Positions 35,786 through 44,123 of a stretch of 64,000 nt of DNA are shown one piece after another. The notes under the pieces were generated by a model that was not told the origin of the DNA, did no database searches, and worked only from the letters and a program-made list of their open reading frames with translations. This DNA is from Leptospiraceae bacterium (lineage in GTDB: Bacteria > Spirochaetota > Leptospiria > Leptospirales > Leptonemataceae). The stretch is taken from NCBI GenBank assembly GCA_026005135.1, contig BPKM01000005.1, positions 62,001-126,000 on the forward strand. The letters run 5' to 3'. Position 1 is the first letter of the stretch. Each line of letters starts with the position of its first letter. Position numbers and translations under genes: made by a program.

Positions 35786-36635
35786 ATGATAATTATAACA
35801 ATGCGTTTTATCCAACCCGATCCGGTCCATACAGAAAGACAGGGCTTTGATAACTACGACAGATATAGCTATGTAAATAATAATCCAGTGAATTTTGTGG
35901 ATCCAGATGGGAGGATTTTTAGTTGTTTTCCAGAGGCATGGTTTGGACATTTTTATTCTGGACCAAGTAGTTGTGATAGAGAATTGGTACCAAAAAAATT
36001 AAATGAAAAGATTTATTTATCTTATTTAGCATATCAATTGTCTGGGAATGAAATAGCTCTTTTAGAGTTTAATAGAAGGTTATATCAGAAATATATTGTA
36101 GTACCCACAAAGCCTAAAACACCATTGGATAGGGTATCGTTAAGACATGATAATGAAGTTCCAGCACGATTATTTTCAGGAATAAAGAAATGGGATTTTG
36201 TAGAAGCGGACTGGAATTGGATTAAAGGTGCATGGGGAACAATGTTATCAACAAATACTTATAAAGAATTATATCAAAAAGAATACGAAGCCTTACCTGA
36301 TTGGACAGAAGCACGTTTTGGTAGGACAGGTAGGTCTTATATAGCGACAATTGCAACGATAATAAGTATAGGCAATGAATTATTTATTTTAGGAGTTATT
36401 GTTATTTGAGTTACATATTATTTATAATTTAACACTTTTATATTTAGAATGGATAGAAAATAAGATATTAAGTCCCATTATTGAATTTTCAAGGAGGCAG
36501 TTTAACTATATTGGAGAAAGATTAGGGATAAGATTTAAACCGAAAGATTTTATATTTAATGTAAAATTAGGTAATATAGGTATAAAGAATAGTAGATTTA
36601 AAAATATCTTGAATCCATTAAAATGGAGGTTATAG
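35786..36635 (+). pseudogene. Displaced RHS tip, phospholipase A2-like variant, frameshifted
   Basis: It starts with the same junction as the tip at 18464 (ATGATAATTATAACAATGCG) and enters MRFIQPDPVHTER to DPDGR. The toxin domain is nearly identical to that ending module B's RHS gene (IFSCFPEAWFGHF, TPLDRVSLRHD). A five-base loss near 36395 ends the frame at 36409 (GVIVI). The rest, FELHIIYNLTLLYLEW to NPLKWRL, continues in another frame. The HD dyad precedes the break, so a shortened domain could still be made if translated. Confidence 0.75.
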
Positions 36636-36636
36636 A

Positions 36637-36894
36637 ATGAAGTTAATTAAAGTTATTATAAAAAGCATGTATATACTGTTTTTTAGTTATTGTTTGATGA
36701 GTGATCGATATCTATGTGAAGATGATTTCCCTACTACAAGTCAAGATGTTTGTCAGTTTATGTTAATGTATAATAATAGGAAAAATAATGTAGAAGAAAA
36801 AAACAATATACTACTTATTTTAGCCTGTATAGAATATTTGGAGGAATTGAAAAAATGCCAAAATTCATCAAATATACCATTCATACAATTTTAA
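36637..36894 (+). CDS. Small Cys lipoprotein (MKLIK type), second copy
   Basis: 85 residues. ATGGAGGTTATAG precedes the ATG, one base after the toxin tip. Signal helix, FFSYCLMSDRYLCEDD, TSQDVCQFM, ILACIEYLEELKKCQ. It follows the same toxin domain as its paralogue at 27263 but has diverged from it far more than the toxins have from each other. The end overlaps the next gene by 40 bases. Confidence 0.6.
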   Translation: MKLIKVIIKSMYILFFSYCLMSDRYLCEDDFPTTSQDVCQFMLMYNNRKNNVEEKNNILLILACIEYLEELKKCQNSSNIPFIQF

Positions 36895-37178
36895 TAATTA
36901 TATTTATAATAAATTGTATAGATGGATTACCTTGTGATAGTAATGAAAATAAAATGCATATAACTTATCAAGATTTTTGCTTTTTATATATAAATCATTA
37001 TCCATTGCTATCTGATTTTTATAAGATAGATGAATTTAATCAAAACTATTATAGTGGTAATAGTATAAAACTAAATGAAATGATTTTAATTTGTCTATTA
37101 GCAATAGAAGAGAGAAAGAAAGAAGAAGATAATAAAAAGAATCTATGTGGAATAGGCAAAAGATGGCCCAAATTATAG
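36855..37178 (+). CDS. Small Cys lipoprotein (NCIDGLPCD type), second copy
   Basis: 107 residues. Lipobox IINCIDGLPCDSNENK, a divergent middle (FCFLYINHYPLL), then LICLLAIEERKKEED and NLCGIGKRWPKL as in 27517-27822. It ends six bases before the next tip. Confidence 0.6.
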   Translation: MPKFIKYTIHTILIIIFIINCIDGLPCDSNENKMHITYQDFCFLYINHYPLLSDFYKIDEFNQNYYSGNSIKLNEMILICLLAIEERKKEEDNKKNLCGIGKRWPKL

Positions 37179-37183
37179 TTGTT

Positions 37184-37966
37184 ATGAATTTTGTGGATCC
37201 AGATGGGAGAAGTTTTGAGATGTTAGGCTTATGCAGTGCGATGATGCATATAAGTAAATGTATTCATATGGGTAATGAGATAATGGGTGGAATAGCTCAT
37301 TCATTTAATAGTTTTCTAAAGAGGAATATGCATACATTTAATGAGAGATTAAGAAGTATAGGTTCAGCCTATAATAAATTTACTCATTTTATAATGGGTA
37401 AAGGCAAGAAGAAAGGAGGCGATCCGACATTAAGGAAGATAGGTGAGGTAGGAACCTTTTTATGGCGATATACAACAGACCCAGCATTTATGTTAGGATT
37501 TTGGTATTCAATAGCGAATTATACGGCGGGAATATTGAAATGGATATTAACAGGAGGCAATTCAGAATATCCGAGTATAGAATATAGAGCAGGAGGGTAT
37601 TTAGTGAAGGGGCCATTAGTGTTGCCAGATTCAGGGATAACGATATGACCATTTGCGAATGTATTACCGGGAGCTGAGGAGGGCATAATACAACATGAAT
37701 TAGGACATATAAGACAATATAACGAATGGGGAGGCTGGAAGTATATAGGACATTTATGGGGTAGTCCATTTGGTTCAGGAGGAGAATGGGCGGAGAACGA
37801 TGCAGATAAAAGAGCAATGACAAATTATTATGGTGGGAATGTGATGATATACTATTTATTATATATAAGTTATTTATCAAACGACGAACTATCATTCAAT
37901 ATTATTAATAATTATAGTGGAACAATATCATTTTCTACAGAACTTGAAAAATATTTATACACTTAA
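37184..37966 (+). pseudogene. Displaced HELGH toxin tip with nonsense codon, tail variant 4
   Basis: It matches the tip at 27789 from NFVDPDGRSFEML on. At 37646-37648 GGA (Gly in GITIGPFANV) has become TGA, stopping the frame before the HELGH motif. Downstream the frame is open (IIQHELGHIRQ, GGEWAENDADKRA) and ends in a distinct tail (MIYYLLYISYLSNDE to LEKYLYT). Tail variant 4 is followed by its own lipoprotein at 38095. Confidence 0.8.
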
Positions 37967-38094
37967 TCATTATTTTTAAGTAATAAAGAAATAGGAAGTC
38001 TTGTATTACTTCTTAATTTTTTGAAATTATATTATTATGATTAGGAATTATTATTTAAGAAAATTTTTAAATAGAAAATATATGGAGATTTATA

Positions 38095-38340
38095 ATGTTA
38101 AAGTATATAAGAATATGTATAATAATGTTAATAATAATATTTAATTTTAATTGTTATACAAGTCCAAATATAAAACCTTGCTTTGATGGAGAGGAACTCT
38201 TTATAATAACATATTTATTAAACCTAGTTGAAGATAAAGAACAAGATGAATTGAATAAAGCAATGTTAAAAATATATTTAATGGTAGAAAGTAGTCGTTG
38301 TAAAAAATTTAATGATAACCCTAGAATACCCAGGGTATGA
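38095..38340 (+). CDS. Small Cys lipoprotein following tail variant 4
   Basis: 81 residues. Lipobox FNFNCYTSPNIKPCFDG, then acidic VEDKEQDELNK and SSRCKKFNDNP. No close paralogue in the window. The stop overlaps the next ATG by four bases (ATGA). Confidence 0.6.
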   Translation: MLKYIRICIIMLIIIFNFNCYTSPNIKPCFDGEELFIITYLLNLVEDKEQDELNKAMLKIYLMVESSRCKKFNDNPRIPRV

Positions 38341-38657
38341 TAAAAATAAGTAAATTATTAAAGTTGATACTATTATTAATTTTAATAGAACCAAGATGTT
38401 TACGCCATGACATTCCTCGAATTGGTATCGGGAGTGCGTCATGTGGAGTTAGTCTTAGTTTGTTGATAGGTTATACAGAAGATATGAAGAAAGAATTAAA
38501 GAGTAATGGTTATACAGAGGAGCAAATAACTTTCATGGAGAATCAAAAGAAGGAAATTGGTACACTTTATTTATTTTCTTGTATATTGTTACTAGAAGAA
38601 CAACATGAGAAACGTAAGGAAGCAGGTATATTAGGTAAGATAGGCATATATAAATGA
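38337..38657 (+). CDS. Small Cys lipoprotein
   Basis: 106 residues. A signal helix leads to IEPRCLRHDIPR, then GSASCGVSLSLL, and FSCILLLEEQHEKRKEAG, whose end resembles the EEKRKKAGLYG region of the SCIRLSG type. It holds the same place in module C as those genes in A and B, so it is probably a diverged relative. A four-base ATGA overlap links it to the next gene. Confidence 0.6.
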   Translation: MIKISKLLKLILLLILIEPRCLRHDIPRIGIGSASCGVSLSLLIGYTEDMKKELKSNGYTEEQITFMENQKKEIGTLYLFSCILLLEEQHEKRKEAGILGKIGIYK

Positions 38658-38920
38658 GAAGGATATTGCAGATTATACTATTGTTAATGATAGTAAATTG
38701 TGGCTATGACATAGCCAATCCGTTTTATAAGGAAGATGGATTTAATGAAAGTGCATTTTATGCCTGTATAACAGTGATGTTGCCGAGATTAGCGGCAGTA
38801 GAGACGAAAGAAGAATTATATCGAGTAAGAGACGAGATATTGTTAATATGCACAATAAATGCAAAGATGAATAATCCCTGGATAGATATATATAACAACG
38901 AAGGCAGAATAAGATTTTAG
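38654..38920 (+). CDS. Small Cys lipoprotein (DIANPFYKEDG type), third copy
   Basis: 88 residues. A different signal helix (LQIILLLMIVNCGYD) is joined to the same mature part as the copies at 21775 and 29553, from DIANPFYKEDG to the end. The mature part is nearly unchanged while the signal has been replaced, showing that recombination occurs inside these genes. The stop overlaps the Rpn stop. Confidence 0.65.
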   Translation: MRRILQIILLLMIVNCGYDIANPFYKEDGFNESAFYACITVMLPRLAAVETKEELYRVRDEILLICTINAKMNNPWIDIYNNEGRIRF

Positions 38921-39810
38921 TTTATAATTTTATATTTTTTTAGTTCTTTTTTAGATAAACCAGTTATATCACAAATATCCTGTATAGAATATCCTTTTTT
39001 TAACATTTTTTTAGCCGTTTCTATTTTTGTTTTTAGTTCTCCTTCCTGCAAACCCTCAATTTTTCCTTTTTGCAGTCCTTCCTGTAATCCTTCCTGTTTT
39101 CCTTTTTGTAAACCCTCCTGTAAGCCTTTTTCGTAGTGTGGTTTTACTAAATCCGTAATATCAGCTTCGTAAACTTTTGGCATTTTAATACCCTCTGGTA
39201 ATTGTTTTTCGAAATTACTATATCTAACATAATACATTTCTTGTAATAATGCAATCATTTTTTTATCTTTAATGGGAATTAGTTTAATGTTTTTTAGACC
39301 TTCTTTTAATTTATTTTGATTAGCGAAGATATAGAGATATTCTATTTCGTAGTTATGAATATCAAGTTGGTTAATTTCGATAAAGTAGATGTTTAATAAA
39401 TCATTATGGAATTTGTAAAGACCGTCTTGTAATAATATGGCATGTTTATTTAATAGATTTTTAAAGGATTTAGTGAAGTCTGGGGTAATAAGTGTAATAG
39501 TAGTATTATTAAGGTTAGCGGATTTTTCTCTATTACAGAAGCCAGTGAGGTAGATAAATAGGTCATTAAAATCTTTTATGGAAGGTTTATCTTTTTCGGA
39601 TTTAAAAGATATAATGTTGAATAATTTAAAATATTTAAATAATTCTAGTTTTTTAGTATCTGGATTTTTAATGATAATGATATCTGCTTTTTTAGGTAGA
39701 TTAAGGATTTCGTATTCGGTGATAACGTTGCAGTTTAGTAGTTCAAAGAAGTTTTTTGTTACGATTTTAAAGAATTCATCGTATTTAAGAGTAAATTTAT
39801 GTTCTGGCAT
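38917..39810 (-). CDS. Rpn-family PD-(D/E)XK nuclease (intact, module C, first)
   Basis: 297 residues, close to the module B copy, starting MPEHKFTLKYDEFF. The repeat tract has a different make-up (LQEGLQKGKQEG and IEGLQEGEL). The end is SIQDICDITGLSKKELKKYKIIN. The catalytic-acid position again reads ISFKSEK. Internal ATG at 39183 with AGAGGG upstream gives a possible 88-residue C-terminal product. Head-to-tail with the next Rpn gene. Confidence 0.78.
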   Translation of the reverse strand: MPEHKFTLKYDEFFKIVTKNFFELLNCNVITEYEILNLPKKADIIIIKNPDTKKLELFKYFKLFNIISFKSEKDKPSIKDFNDLFIYLTGFCNREKSANLNNTTITLITPDFTKSFKNLLNKHAILLQDGLYKFHNDLLNIYFIEINQLDIHNYEIEYLYIFANQNKLKEGLKNIKLIPIKDKKMIALLQEMYYVRYSNFEKQLPEGIKMPKVYEADITDLVKPHYEKGLQEGLQKGKQEGLQEGLQKGKIEGLQEGELKTKIETAKKMLKKGYSIQDICDITGLSKKELKKYKIIN

Positions 39811-39939
39811 AGAGGGATATATTTTGTTTATAGGAATTTATAGAATAAGTTAAGAAAAAAAAGAATTTAATCAAAAAAAATTAAATTATTATAGAGTATA
39901 TAGAGTTGATATAAACCTAAAATTAAATGAGAAAAAAAA

Positions 39940-40797
39940 TTATTTAATAATGCCATATTTTTTTAGCTCTTTTTTAGATAAGCCAGTAATTTTTATAATT
40001 AAATTAATTGATAGACCTTCTTTTTTCATTTTTTTAGCAGTTTCTATATTTTGTTCTAATTTTCCTTCCAGTTTCCCTTTTTGCAATCCTTCTTGCAAAC
40101 CTTCTAATTTTCCTTTTTCATAATGAGGTTTTACTAAGTCCGTAATATCAGCTTCGTAAACTTTTGGCATTTTAATACCCTCTGGTAATTGTTTTTCGAA
40201 ATTACTATATCTAACATAATACATTTCTTGTAATAATGCAATCATTTTTTTATCTTTAACGGGAATTAGTTTAATGTTTTTTAGACCTTCTTTTAATTTA
40301 TTTTGATTAGCGAAGATATAGAGATATTCTATTTCGTAGTTATGAATATCAAGTTGGTTAATTTCGATAAAGTAGATATTTAATAAATCATTATGGAATT
40401 TATAAAGACCGTCTTGTAATAATATGGCATGTTTATTTAATAGATTTTTAAAGGATTTAGTGAAGTCTGGGGTAATAAGTGTGATGGTAGTGTTGTTAAG
40501 GTTAGCGATTTTTTCTCTATTACAGAAACCCGTAAGATAGATAAATAGGTCGTTAAAGTCTTTTATGGTAGGTTTATCTTTTTCGGATTTAAAAGATATG
40601 ATGTTGAATAATTTAAAATATTTAAATAATTCAAATTTTTTAGTATCTGGATTTTTAATGATAATGATATCTGCTTTTTTAGGTAGATTAAGGATTTCGT
40701 ATTCGGTGATGACGTTGCAGTTTAGTAGTTCAAAGAAGTTTTTGGTTACAATTTTAAAGAATTCATCGTATTTAAGAGTAAATTTATGTTCTGGCAT
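39940..40797 (-). CDS. Rpn-family PD-(D/E)XK nuclease (intact, module C, second)
   Basis: 285 residues from MPEHKFTLKYDEFF at 40797. The nuclease domain is like its neighbours. The repeat tract is short (KLEGLQEGLQKGKLEGKLEQ), and the last helix differs (AKKMKKEGLSINLIIKITGLSKKELKKYGIIK), resembling the end of the 12.3-14.3 kb copies. Internal ATG at 40170 with AGAGGG upstream. It closes the island; the next gene at 40944 is divergent. Confidence 0.78.
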   Translation of the reverse strand: MPEHKFTLKYDEFFKIVTKNFFELLNCNVITEYEILNLPKKADIIIIKNPDTKKFELFKYFKLFNIISFKSEKDKPTIKDFNDLFIYLTGFCNREKIANLNNTTITLITPDFTKSFKNLLNKHAILLQDGLYKFHNDLLNIYFIEINQLDIHNYEIEYLYIFANQNKLKEGLKNIKLIPVKDKKMIALLQEMYYVRYSNFEKQLPEGIKMPKVYEADITDLVKPHYEKGKLEGLQEGLQKGKLEGKLEQNIETAKKMKKEGLSINLIIKITGLSKKELKKYGIIK

Positions 40798-40943
40798 AGG
40801 AAAAATATACAAAATAATAATAAAATAATGTCAACAAATAAAAAAATAGTTGCAAAAAAATATAGTATAAATAAAATGTTATTACATAAAATAAAATATA
40901 TAAATATATACTAATATATATTAATAAATGTTATTTTATATAT

Positions 40944-42185
40944 ATGGAAAATAAAAATCCTATTAAAATATTAATCGATTTAAAAAAGTTATTTCAAGCA
41001 AGGATACATCAGTATTTAGATATATTAATAAATTTTAAAAATAAATACGAAGAAGAAAAAAATAAATTACCTTATAATCTTAATCTTTTAGATGAGGTTA
41101 AGGTTTACGAAAATAATCATTCTAAAATCTTAGGGAAATTATTACAGTATAATAAAAATGATGATTATATTATTTTAAATAAGTTTTTAGAACATTTAGG
41201 TAAGCCATTTGAAAATTTAGAATTTATTAAACCAGAAATTACTATTGAAGAAGATAGAATAGATATAAGAATTAGTGATGATACAAAAAGTATAATTATA
41301 GAAAATAAAATTAATAACGCACCTGATAGGAAAAAGCAAATAGAAAGATATATTGAAAACGAACAAGAAAAGAGAGGTTATGATTTTAAAAATATTTATG
41401 TATTATATTTAACTTTATCTGGAGGTGGGGCATCAGAAAAAAGTCTTTCTAAGAAAATAAAAAGAAAGCTTGAAGATAGATATAAAGAAATAACTGCTTT
41501 TGAACATATTCGTGGATGGTTAAAATCATTATTAGAATTAGAGGAAATAAAAAAAGAAAATGTTTTATATTCTGCCATAATTCAATATAAAGACTTTTTA
41601 GATGGACTACTTTATCAAAGAGAAGGAGAAGAAAATATGAAATATACATTATTAAAAGCATTAGAAGAATATTTTGGGTTTAATGAAAATATATCTGTGT
41701 CGGATAAAATAAAAAAGTTAGATGATTTTGATAAGACGATAAATGAAATAATATCTGAAGTTCAAGAAGAACAATTTATATATGAATTGAGAAAAAAATA
41801 TTTACTTAAATTATTAGAAGATTTTGAAAGTCAACTTCTAAAGCAAAAAATTGAAGGTATATCAAAGATAGAAAAATCAGATAATCTAAAAAAATTTGGC
41901 GAGCAATATAGTGGCATTAATTTTTATCCAGAAAACTGGAATGATGATTTTTGTATTTCATTATATTTTGATGATGAACTTTCAAGTTTTTTTATTGGTA
42001 TAGGTAATTATAATTATGATTCTAATCCTAAATTAGCTGATAAATTGATAAAAGAATTTAATAAAATATTTGGTGATAATGAAGAACCTAATCCAGAATG
42101 GCCCTATGGAAAGTATATTGAAAAAGATTATATCTATAATAATATTTCTCTAATAGAAGAAATAGAAAATGGAATCTTTTCTTAA
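40944..42185 (+). CDS. PD-(D/E)XK nuclease superfamily protein (PDDEXK_4-like)
   Basis: 413 residues. The N-terminal half has VYENNHSKILGKLLQYNKNDD and EDRIDIRISDDTKSIIIENKINNAPDRKKQIERYI. The Asp of DIRI and the Glu-x-Lys of IENK fit a nuclease core of the PD-(D/E)XK_4 type. The second half (from about 230) is a helical and beta domain with GINFYPENWNDDFCISLYFDD. Such proteins are common in defence islands, but a defensive role here is only suggested by the neighbourhood. It is divergent from the last Rpn gene. Confidence 0.65.
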   Translation: MENKNPIKILIDLKKLFQARIHQYLDILINFKNKYEEEKNKLPYNLNLLDEVKVYENNHSKILGKLLQYNKNDDYIILNKFLEHLGKPFENLEFIKPEITIEEDRIDIRISDDTKSIIIENKINNAPDRKKQIERYIENEQEKRGYDFKNIYVLYLTLSGGGASEKSLSKKIKRKLEDRYKEITAFEHIRGWLKSLLELEEIKKENVLYSAIIQYKDFLDGLLYQREGEENMKYTLLKALEEYFGFNENISVSDKIKKLDDFDKTINEIISEVQEEQFIYELRKKYLLKLLEDFESQLLKQKIEGISKIEKSDNLKKFGEQYSGINFYPENWNDDFCISLYFDDELSSFFIGIGNYNYDSNPKLADKLIKEFNKIFGDNEEPNPEWPYGKYIEKDYIYNNISLIEEIENGIFS

Positions 42186-42258
42186 TAAAATAGTCGATGA
42201 AGTAAAATATATTATAGAGAAAACAAGTAATGTTAAAGAATTATTGCAAAATAATTAA
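42169..42258 (+). CDS. Possible 29-residue ORF overlapping the nuclease gene
   Basis: ATG 42169 overlaps the end of the preceding gene by 17 bases and reads MESFLNKIVDEVKYIIEKTS to a TAA. The amphipathic helix character suggests either a small partner protein or chance. No clear ribosome-binding site. Confidence 0.2.
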   Translation: MESFLNKIVDEVKYIIEKTSNVKELLQNN

Positions 42259-42307
42259 AAATTGAATTAAAAAAAAATCATAAATAAAATTTTATAAAGA
42301 TATTCTA

Positions 42308-43090
42308 TTAAAATTTAAAGTCTATTTTTTTTAATAACAAAAGTATTTTATTTTTATTATTTTCTTTTATTATATCTAAGGGATATTTCTTAAAAAATTC
42401 ATAAAAAATAGCACGTGTATAATGTTTTAAATGTTCTATATGAGAATTCATATCAGAAATAAGATATTCCCATTTTATTTTAAATTGATTATCTATTTTA
42501 AGAAAAACCTCAATTTCTGGATAAAATTCTTTTAAGTATATAAAAAATTTGATTTGTTTTCTATATTGAAAGGGATCAGAAAAAAATTTATAACAATGTT
42601 CTAAATCGTGTAAAAAATGTTCCCATGCATCTCTATTGCCTTCTACAAGTTTTCCTTTTATAGCACTATTCCAATCTATTGTAATAATTCGTATTCCTTT
42701 AGATTGAAAATCTAACATTTCGTAAGAAGTAGGATTATAATTTAATAATCGTATATTCCATTTATTTTCTAACCAGTAAATAAATGTTTGTCTTATGGTA
42801 TCTGGCAATTTATAAAAATGAATTTGTTTTAAAAATGTTATTAGATCACTATTAAAATCAATTTTTTTTAGATTACTATTAAATAATTTATTTTGATTTC
42901 TATTATAGTAATAGATATAAAAAAAATTCCAGCCAATTAAATTATCAGGGTATTTTTTCGATATATAATTTTTATAGAGTAAAATTAATTCTGGTTTTAA
43001 TTTTTTTGCTTCTGTTTTTAGTAATTCTGGTTCAATTAAAATTTTTTTAAAAACACCATAAGGTTGATTTTTTTCTAAATCCCAGGGCAT
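42308..43090 (-). CDS. Conserved-looking hypothetical protein
   Basis: 260 residues, no signal peptide or membrane segment. It starts MPWDLEKNQPYGVFKKILI and is basic and aromatic-rich. The stretch GNRDAWEHFLHDLEHCYKFF contains spaced His and Asp residues that could bind a metal; this is speculative. No family recognised. It is convergent with the nuclease gene and separated from the next gene by 184 AT-rich bases. Confidence 0.55.
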   Translation of the reverse strand: MPWDLEKNQPYGVFKKILIEPELLKTEAKKLKPELILLYKNYISKKYPDNLIGWNFFYIYYYNRNQNKLFNSNLKKIDFNSDLITFLKQIHFYKLPDTIRQTFIYWLENKWNIRLLNYNPTSYEMLDFQSKGIRIITIDWNSAIKGKLVEGNRDAWEHFLHDLEHCYKFFSDPFQYRKQIKFFIYLKEFYPEIEVFLKIDNQFKIKWEYLISDMNSHIEHLKHYTRAIFYEFFKKYPLDIIKENNKNKILLLLKKIDFKF

Positions 43091-43274
43091 AGTTAATAAC
43101 GGATTTATATTTAAATTATTTTAGTCAACTTTAAATATTGAATCTGGTTTTAGTCTATTGATATATAAAATATAAAAAAATATAATGTAAAAATAATTTG
43201 CTTTACAAAAATTATTAATATAAAAATGATAACAATGAAGTTATTAAAACAAATATTCTTTATGCTTAAGAATT

Positions 43275-44093
43275 ATGAAGCTTAAACCACTCACAGAATA
43301 TGAATTGAGAAAGCCATATAGTAAATATTATTATATGCCCTTAGTTAAAATACCTGAAATAATTTTAAATAAATTAGAACGTCCCATTTTACCTAAAAAA
43401 GCAATATTATTTGAAGAGAAAAATCGGTTTCTAATACCAGACAATGATAAAGAAGAAATTGGTTACTGTATTTTTCCAGATGGCTCAGGTTATATAGCAA
43501 TGAGAATAGAAATGCCAGATGTTACTCCTGAAATGATTGAATGGTGGTTTTATTGGCATTCTTTAGAATCATTACGTTATAAAATTTGGTATCCAGGAGC
43601 TCATTATAAAATTTCTGTAAAAAACAAAAAAATTCTTTATGATAAAAATCTTCCGCCTAAAAAGAAATATATCCATAATACTCATTATATTACAGAAGAT
43701 GTTGGAAAAGGAAAAATGAATTTATTTATTAGTTTTTATGAACCAGAAGAATTTGGTTTTGATATAAATTTTTTTAAAAAAGCCAATATTTCAACCATTA
43801 TCTGTGGAATAGTTGGGTTTCGTAATTTACATTTGAAGCATACCTATTTATTCCATATAGTTCATAATTATAAAACTGGGGTTATATTGCGAAGCCGCTT
43901 TTATGTAGGACATGACATTCAATTTATCCTTAATAATAAATCAATTTGTAAAGTATTTAATAAAAAAATTTTTAGACGAATCATAATAACAGAAAAATTA
44001 TTAAAAGGATTATCTTTGCATTGTGCCCAGGAATTTCTTCAGTTATCAAAAATTCTACCTGAACTTTATTTTCAATATAAAAATTTTGTGTAA
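43275..44093 (+). CDS. DAPG hydrolase (PhlG)-like protein
   Basis: 272 residues. The segment MPDVTPEMIEWWFYWHSLESLRYKIWYPGAH corresponds in content to the PhlG family signature, in which WWFxWH and the following Glu and His residues build a zinc site (window 43514-43605). DAPG_hydrolase members cleave a carbon-carbon bond in acylphloroglucinols, but the family is broad and the real substrate here is unknown. A second histidine cluster (RNLHLKHTYLFHIVHNY) lies late in the protein, and RSRFYVGHDI follows. Soluble, no signal peptide. Confidence 0.65.
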   Translation: MKLKPLTEYELRKPYSKYYYMPLVKIPEIILNKLERPILPKKAILFEEKNRFLIPDNDKEEIGYCIFPDGSGYIAMRIEMPDVTPEMIEWWFYWHSLESLRYKIWYPGAHYKISVKNKKILYDKNLPPKKKYIHNTHYITEDVGKGKMNLFISFYEPEEFGFDINFFKKANISTIICGIVGFRNLHLKHTYLFHIVHNYKTGVILRSRFYVGHDIQFILNNKSICKVFNKKIFRRIIITEKLLKGLSLHCAQEFLQLSKILPELYFQYKNFV

Positions 44094-44123
44094 TCTTTCT
44101 AAAAAAATATATATAAATAATAT

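Larger units (their letters stand above)
30769..40853 (+). repeat. RHS/lipoprotein/Rpn module C
   Basis: Third module, the longest because of an IS66-family insertion. It has an intact RHS gene with its own toxin domain, a remnant toxin tail, two broken displaced tips, and a closing pair of Rpn genes that are both intact. The spacer between the paired Rpn genes (GGCATAGAGGGATATATTTT) also occurs in A, so A and C share the two-Rpn ending. Confidence 0.8.
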
